In this document: positions 59,924 through 64,000 of the stretch, piece after piece
How the letters are laid out: each line of letters opens with the position of its first letter
Position numbering within the stretch: position 1 is the stretch's first letter
From: Isoptericola sp042668085
Lineage (GTDB): Bacteria > Actinomycetota > Actinomycetes > Actinomycetales > Cellulomonadaceae
Assembly: GCF_042668085.1 (NCBI RefSeq)
Contig: NZ_JBHVBO010000003.1
Span: forward strand, 1 to 64,000
DNA: 64,000 nt
Reading direction: 5' to 3'
Program-made: the position numbers and the translations under genes
Notes under the pieces: model-generated
Database searches by the model: none
Told to the model about the DNA's origin: nothing
What the model saw: only the letters and a program-made list of their open reading frames with translations

Positions 59924-61228
59924 ATGGCTCAGCACACGACTCCTCGTCTCGATCCGGCGATCGAGACGACGCTGCGGACGGCGGCCGACCGCGTCCGGCG
60001 CGTCGCCGGAGACCGCATCGGGACGATGGTCGACGATGCGTTGCGCCGCACCCTGACCGACACCATGACCGTCGGAGCGGACGGCAGCACGTTCGTCATC
60101 ACGGGCGACATCCCCGCGATGTGGTTGCGTGACTCGACCGTCCAGCTCACGCCCTACCTGAGATTCCTCGCCGACTGCTCACCGCTGGCGACCCTCGTGG
60201 CCGGTGTCGTGCGGCGCCAGTTCGCGTGCCTGGACCACGACTCGTACGCCAACGCGTTCAACGACGGCCCTACCGGGGCGCGGTACGACCCTGACGACCT
60301 CTGCGACGACCCGCACGTGTGGGAGCAGAAGTACGAGGTCGACAGCCTGGCGTACCCGGTGACGCTCGCGCATCGACTCTGGCGGGCCGACCCGGACCAG
60401 GGGGCGCGGATCTTCGACGAACGCGCTCACCGGGTCCTCCGGGTGGTCGTCGACCAGCTGCGCACCGAGCAGCGGCACGACAGCTCTCCCTACCGGTTCG
60501 CCCGCGACACCACGGTCCCCACGGAGACGCTCGCACGTGGCGGTCGAGGAACGCCGGTGGGATTCACCGGGATGACGTGGAGCGCGTTCCGCCCGTCGGA
60601 CGACGCCTGCACGTACGGCTACAACGTGCCGGCCAACCTGTTCGCCGCACAGGCGCTCCTCGACCTGGCGGCGATCGCGGACGAGGTCTACGCCGACACC
60701 GTCCTCGCGCACGACGCGCGTGTCCTCTCCAGCGAGCTGGTCGACGGAGTCGCGACGCACGGCGTCGTGACGTCTCCGGGTGGCGACGAGCAGATCTATG
60801 CCTACGAGGTCGACGGTCTCGGCGGCGTCCTGTGCATGGACGACGCCAACACCCCGTCGCTCCTGTCACTACCCCTCGTCGCACCGGACGTGATCGACGA
60901 CGAGGTGTGGGAGGCGACACGCAGGTTCGCGCTCAGCCCTGCCAACCCGTACTTCTTCGCCGGGACACTCGTGAGCGGCATCGGCAGCCCGCACACGGAA
61001 CGAGGCTACGTCTGGCCCATCGCCCTCGCCGTGGAAGGGCTGACCGGCGCGCCCGACGACCGCAGGCGTCTGCTCGAGCAGATCGCCCGGGCGGACGGCG
61101 GCACGGGGCAGATCCACGAGAGCTTCGATCCCTCCGACCCGACGCAGTACTCACGGCCCTGGTTCTCCTGGGCCGACTCGATGTTCTGCGAGCTCGCGCT
61201 CGCGGTGGTCGACGACGTCTCGTCCTGA
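59924..61228 (+). CDS. Exo-alpha-1,6-mannosidase (GH125)
   Basis: A 434-residue (alpha/alpha)6-barrel GH125 (former DUF1237) enzyme: FVITGDIPAMWLRDSTVQ, DDPHVWEQKYEVDSLAYP, FTGMTWSAFRPSDDACTYGYN (partly quoted), and QIHESFDP with candidate catalytic base Glu399. GH125 enzymes are metal-independent exo-alpha-1,6-mannosidases that process the N-glycan core after GH38-type trimming. No signal peptide. GGAAGACGC lies upstream of the ATG. It is the last gene of the locus. Confidence 0.93.
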   Translation: MAQHTTPRLDPAIETTLRTAADRVRRVAGDRIGTMVDDALRRTLTDTMTVGADGSTFVITGDIPAMWLRDSTVQLTPYLRFLADCSPLATLVAGVVRRQFACLDHDSYANAFNDGPTGARYDPDDLCDDPHVWEQKYEVDSLAYPVTLAHRLWRADPDQGARIFDERAHRVLRVVVDQLRTEQRHDSSPYRFARDTTVPTETLARGGRGTPVGFTGMTWSAFRPSDDACTYGYNVPANLFAAQALLDLAAIADEVYADTVLAHDARVLSSELVDGVATHGVVTSPGGDEQIYAYEVDGLGGVLCMDDANTPSLLSLPLVAPDVIDDEVWEATRRFALSPANPYFFAGTLVSGIGSPHTERGYVWPIALAVEGLTGAPDDRRRLLEQIARADGGTGQIHESFDPSDPTQYSRPWFSWADSMFCELALAVVDDVSS

Positions 61229-61236
61229 GACCTGAT

Positions 61237-61267
61237 GCACCGACGGCCCATGGCGCGTCGTCGGTGC
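61237..61267 (+). terminator. Hairpin after the GH125 gene
   Basis: A perfect 9-bp stem GCACCGACG / CGTCGGTGC with a 13-nt loop starts 8 bp after the stop. It lies between convergent genes and probably ends the glycan-locus transcript. The remaining sequence to 61400 shows nothing further. Confidence 0.6.
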
Positions 61268-61400
61268 GAACGAGCTACTCGCCCGTCCGCGCGGATCACG
61301 CGTCGCCATCGGGCTGGCCCCGGGTCAGTGAGACGTTCGGCTGTCGGGACACCATTCCGGCCGGCGTCGGGTCGGCGGATCGATGCTCAGAGCGGCGCGG

Positions 61401-62111
61401 TCATTCCTCGGCGTCGGGCGCGTCGGCAGGGACGAGAGGCAGCGTCTCCTCGACGTCGAGGAGGTGCGCGGCCATGCGCACGCGCGCGGCCTCGGCGTCG
61501 CCGGCGGCCAGGGCGCGCCAGACGGCCTCGTGGTCGCGCTGGGTGCGCTCCTCGGCGCCCTCCTCGTGGCGGCCGCGCCACAGGCGTTCGCGGAAGGTGC
61601 GGCCGGCGATCGCCTCGACGAGGGCGGTGATGACGGGGTTGCCGCCCTGGTCGGCGACGATGCGGTGGAAGGCAGTATCGGCCTCGATGAACGCGGCGTG
61701 GTCGACGTCGTCCTGCGCGAGGGTGCTCGCCGCCTGCTCGAGGACGGCGCGGGCCTCCTCGAGGGCCTCGGGCGTGATGCGGTGGGCGGCGAGACCTGCG
61801 GCCTCGGTCTCCAGCACCCGCCGGACGGCGTGGAACGGTCGGGCGCTGGTGTCGCCGTGCAGGTCCACGACGAACTGCAGCGACGACATGAGCCGCGCGG
61901 GGTCGAGGCTGGTCACGTAGGTGCCGTCGCCCTGCCGGGTGTCGAGGACGCCGAGCACGGTGAGGGCGCGGACGCCTTCGCGCAGCGAGCCGCGGGAGAC
62001 GCCGAGCCGGTCGGCGAGGTCCTTCTCCACGGGGAGCCGGTCACCGGGGCCGAGCTCGCCGCCGGTGATCATTCTGCGGACGCCGGCGACGACCTCATCG
62101 GTGCGGGACAT
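61401..62111 (-). CDS. GntR-family (FadR-type FCD) regulator, probable fucose-regulon repressor
   Basis: A 236-residue regulator with a winged helix (about 1-72: PVEKDLADRLGVSRGSLREGV) and an FCD domain with FIEADTAFHRIVADQ and later His residues for a metal/ligand site. It sits beside the L-fuconate dehydratase and a perfect-arm palindrome also found near the fucose operon, so a fuconate-type effector is likely. ATG 62111 is chosen because CATAAT lies 7 bp upstream, fitting a leaderless message; a GTG at 62147 with GGAGGA would add 12 unusual residues. Confidence 0.82.
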   Translation of the reverse strand: MSRTDEVVAGVRRMITGGELGPGDRLPVEKDLADRLGVSRGSLREGVRALTVLGVLDTRQGDGTYVTSLDPARLMSSLQFVVDLHGDTSARPFHAVRRVLETEAAGLAAHRITPEALEEARAVLEQAASTLAQDDVDHAAFIEADTAFHRIVADQGGNPVITALVEAIAGRTFRERLWRGRHEEGAEERTQRDHEAVWRALAAGDAEAARVRMAAHLLDVEETLPLVPADAPDAEE

Positions 62112-62148
62112 GCCCTGGATTATGGCCCAGTTCGCGCCCGGATGCACC

Positions 62149-62165
62149 GATTCCTCCGATGAATC
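62149..62165. promoter_or_regulatory. Palindromic operator upstream of the GntR gene
   Basis: GATTCCTCCGATGAATC has perfect 5-bp GATTC/GAATC arms and further matching inside. It lies about 40-55 bp upstream of the GntR start, and related sites occur at 40587-40603 and 44782-44798. Autoregulation is likely. Confidence 0.6.
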
Positions 62166-62212
62166 CGGGCGAACCCCGTGCGGGGCGCCGCCGAGGTCCG
62201 TAGCCTGGCGCG

Positions 62213-62578
62213 ATGGTGGACCTCACGCTGGACCGGCTGCTGGACCTGGAGCGCCAGGGGTGGGACGCCCTGTGCCGGAGCACCGGGGGCGCGTTCTACG
62301 GCGAGCTCATGACGCCGGCGGCGCTCATGGTGCTCGTGGACGGCTCCGTGCTCGACCGCGACGCCGTCGTCGCCTCGCTCGACGGTGCCCCGGCGTGGGA
62401 CTCCTACGAGCTGCACGACGCGCGCCGCGTGGGCCTCGGCGACGGTGCCGCCGCGCTCGTCTACCGCGCGCGGGCCGTGCGCGGCGACGACCCGCCGTTC
62501 GTCGCGCTCATGGCGAGCACGTACGTCGTCGTCGACGACGAGCCGCGCCTGGCGCTGTACCAGCAGACGTCGCTGTGA
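62213..62578 (+). CDS. Small NTF2-like (DUF4440/SnoaL-type) protein
   Basis: A 121-residue protein: an N-terminal helix with LDLERQGWDALCRSTGGAFYGELM, then strands with MVLVDGSVLDRDAVVASL and ALVYRARA, as in DUF4440/SnoaL-like cone-fold proteins. Such proteins may be enzymes or bind small ligands. It is divergent from the GntR gene and ends at a strong hairpin shared with sodA. Ligand unknown. Confidence 0.72.
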   Translation: MVDLTLDRLLDLERQGWDALCRSTGGAFYGELMTPAALMVLVDGSVLDRDAVVASLDGAPAWDSYELHDARRVGLGDGAAALVYRARAVRGDDPPFVALMASTYVVVDDEPRLALYQQTSL

Positions 62579-62627
62579 GCGGGCGTCCGGCCCTGTCTCC
62601 CGAGGGGAACAGGGCCGAACGCCCGCT
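62578..62627. terminator. Bidirectional terminator between the NTF2-like gene and sodA
   Basis: A 19-position stem with one mismatch (arms start AGCGGGCGT and end ACGCCCGCT) encloses a 12-nt loop that can itself pair CCC/GGG. It begins at the last base of the NTF2-like stop codon and lies 18 bp from the sodA stop. Confidence 0.85.
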
Positions 62628-62645
62628 CACGGCGCGGGGGGGACG

Positions 62646-63272
62646 TCAGGCGGGGACGATCAGCCCGGCGGTCTGGGTGCGGGCGCGCTCGAGGCGGGCG
62701 GCGACGTCCTGCCAGTTGGCGATGTTCCACACGGCCTTGACGTAGTCGGCCTTGACGTTGAGGTAGTCGAGGTAGAAGGCGTGCTCCCACATGTCCAGCA
62801 TGAACAGCGGGGTGATGCCGACGGGGACGTTGGCCTGCTGGTCGAAGAGCTGGAAGATGGCGAGGCGCTGGCCGATGGAGTCCCAGCCGAGCACGGCCCA
62901 GCCGGAGCCCTGGATGCCGGTGGCGACGGCGGTGAACTGGGCCTGGAACTTCTCGAAGGAGCCGAAGGTGTCCTTGACGGCCTCGGCGAGCTCGCCCTCG
63001 GGCTGGCCGCCGCCGGTGGGGGACAGGTTGTTCCAGAACACGGTGTGGTTGGTGTGGCCGCCGAGGTTGAACGCGAGGTTCTTCTCGTGCAGGTTCACCG
63101 CGGCGTTGTCGCCGGACTCGCGGGCCTCGGCGAGCTTCTCCAGGGCGGTGTTGGCGCCGGTGACGTAGGCGGCGTGGTGCTTGTCGTGGTGCAGCTCCAT
63201 GATCTTGCCGCTGATGTGCGGCTCGAGGGCGCTGTAGTCGTACGGCAGGTCGGGCAGGGTGTAGACGGACAT
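62646..63272 (-). CDS. sodA: Superoxide dismutase, Fe/Mn family
   Basis: A 208-residue SOD with metal ligands His28 (MELHHDKHH), His76 (GGHTNHTVFWNN), Asp160 and His164 (LDMWEHAFYLDY). The N-terminal YTLPDLPYDYSALEPHIS is canonical and there is no export signal. The GGG...QGSGW pattern is more like Mn than Fe enzymes, but metal choice is uncertain. It converts superoxide to H2O2 and O2. GAAGGGGACGAG precedes the ATG at 63272. A promoter with 19-bp spacer and a MerR-type operator lies upstream. Confidence 0.96.
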   Translation of the reverse strand: MSVYTLPDLPYDYSALEPHISGKIMELHHDKHHAAYVTGANTALEKLAEARESGDNAAVNLHEKNLAFNLGGHTNHTVFWNNLSPTGGGQPEGELAEAVKDTFGSFEKFQAQFTAVATGIQGSGWAVLGWDSIGQRLAIFQLFDQQANVPVGITPLFMLDMWEHAFYLDYLNVKADYVKAVWNIANWQDVAARLERARTQTAGLIVPA

Positions 63273-63309
63273 CTCGTCCCCTTCGTCGTCGCGGATGTCG
63301 TTGCTGGTC

Positions 63310-63340
63310 ACGCTACGACCTGAACCCTTGTTGAGGTCAA
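63310..63340 (-). promoter_or_regulatory. sodA promoter with MerR/SoxR-type operator
   Basis: On the minus strand TTGACC (63335-63340) and TAGCGT (63310-63315) are 19 bp apart, the long spacer typical of MerR-family targets. Between them a 22-bp dyad, GACCTCAAC-N4-GTTCAGGTC (63317-63338), resembles the SoxR box in length and outer bases (ACCTCAA ... AGGT). Confidence 0.6.
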
Positions 63341-63374
63341 CGTGTTCCGGCCAACGTGTCCCAGGTCACCACCC

Positions 63375-64000
63375 TCACGCCCACTCGGCGCCGTCGGGGA
63401 AGCGGAACCGTGCGACGGACTCCGGGCGCATCTGCGTGGAGTAGCCGGGCGCGGTCGGCACGACGTACGACACGCCCTCGCCGGCGTCCTTCACGACGCA
63501 CGGGTCGGTGAAGTGCTCGTGCAGGTGGTCGACGAACTCGGTGATCCGCCCGTCCAGCGAGCCGGACACGGCGACGTAGTCGAGCACGGACACGTGCTGC
63601 ACCATCTCGCACAGGCCGACGCCGCCGGCGTGGGGGCAGACGGGGACGCCGAACTTGGCGGCGAGCAGCAGCACCGCGACGATCTCGTTGATGCTGGCGA
63701 GCCTGCCGGTGTCGAGCTGGCAGTAGTCGGTCGCCCGGGCCTGGAAGAGCTGCTTGAACATCACGCGGTTGTGGCAGTGCTCGCCCGTGGCGACGCGCAC
63801 GGGGGCGACGCCCTCGCGCACGGCGGCGTGGCCGAGGACGTCGTCGGGCGACGTGGGCTCCTCGATCCACAGCGGGTCGAACCGCTGCAGCGCGCGCACC
63901 CACTCGATCGCCTGGGGCACGTCCCACACCTGGTTGGCGTCGATCATCAGCGTGAGGTCGGGGCCGAGCTCCTCGCGCGCGATGCCGAGCCGGCGGACGT
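63375..64000 (-). CDS. L-fuconate dehydratase (enolase superfamily), C-terminal part
   Basis: The last 208 codons of a gene that runs off the right edge. The enolase-superfamily barrel is visible: LMIDANQVWDVPQAIEW (metal Asp), PLWIEEPTSPDD (metal Glu pair), VATGEHCHN (metal Glu), QLDTGRLASINE, and the catalytic His in CPHAGGVGLCEMVQH. This pattern, with a VGLCEMVQH ending, is that of L-fuconate dehydratases, which make 2-keto-3-deoxy-L-fuconate. It supplies the one step missing from the fucose operon at 40.6-44.7 kb. The neighbouring GntR gene probably regulates it. Confidence 0.9.
   Translation of the reverse strand, partial: VRRLGIAREELGPDLTLMIDANQVWDVPQAIEWVRALQRFDPLWIEEPTSPDDVLGHAAVREGVAPVRVATGEHCHNRVMFKQLFQARATDYCQLDTGRLASINEIVAVLLLAAKFGVPVCPHAGGVGLCEMVQHVSVLDYVAVSGSLDGRITEFVDHLHEHFTDPCVVKDAGEGVSYVVPTAPGYSTQMRPESVARFRFPDGAEWA

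Overview
The window is very GC-rich, uses GTG/TTG starts freely, and carries families typical of Actinobacteria: a DUF222/13E12-type HNH protein behind an actinobacterial SOS box, an HtaA domain, FprA-type reductase, leaderless-looking promoters and many ATGA/GTGA coupled genes. A Micrococcales soil organism (Cellulomonas/Cellulosimicrobium/Isoptericola-like) fits best. That placement is inferred from gene content, not from a marker gene. No rRNA, tRNA, CRISPR array or complete insertion sequence was found.

Region 1 (1-8.1 kb) is a homoprotocatechuate (3,4-dihydroxyphenylacetate) meta-cleavage operon on the minus strand: hpaG-type FAH/RraA fusion, GntR regulator, hpaE, hpaD, hpaH, hpaI and the start of a gabD-like gene. 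It is divergent from an MHS-type transporter across a 22-bp palindrome. Region 2 (8.1-12.6 kb) holds an HtaA-domain protein, a LysR regulator and a 1000-residue cytochrome P450 fused to an FprA-type reductase and a flavodoxin, an architecture I do not know from the standard P450 classes. Region 3 (12.6-31.5 kb) is mixed: a secreted M15-like peptidase, an aldehyde dehydrogenase, an amino-acid permease, two SDRs, an IclR-controlled 3-hydroxybenzoate/phenol-type flavin hydroxylase, small enzymes, a frameshifted nitroreductase, the SOS-box HNH gene, a ThDP enzyme, an ArsR/SRPBCC pair and an MFS transporter.

Region 4 (31.5-39.0 kb) is an aromatic-amine locus: copper amine oxidase, membrane protein, MoaF, amidohydrolase and a FeaR-like AraC regulator. 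Its likely products (phenylacetaldehydes, then hydroxyphenylacetate) would feed Region 1. Region 5 (39.1-44.8 kb) is a GH29 fucosidase divergent from a non-phosphorylative L-fucose operon (lactonase, SDR, aldo/keto reductase, diketo-deoxyfuconate hydrolase, mutarotase). The missing step, L-fuconate dehydratase, is at the right edge (63.4-64 kb), next to a GntR regulator.

Region 6 (45.0-61.3 kb) is a single-strand N-glycan (high-mannose, core-fucosylated) utilisation locus: ROK regulator, CUT1 binding protein with two permeases, then cytosolic GH29, GH2 beta-mannosidase, GH3, GH38 alpha-mannosidase, ROK kinase and GH125 alpha-mannosidase. Fucose released here can enter Region 5. A 17-bp GATTC-N7-GAATC element links the fucose operon, its terminator and the GntR gene. 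Region 7 (61.4-64 kb) has the GntR gene, a small NTF2-like protein, sodA behind a MerR/SoxR-type 19-bp-spacer promoter, and the partial fuconate dehydratase.
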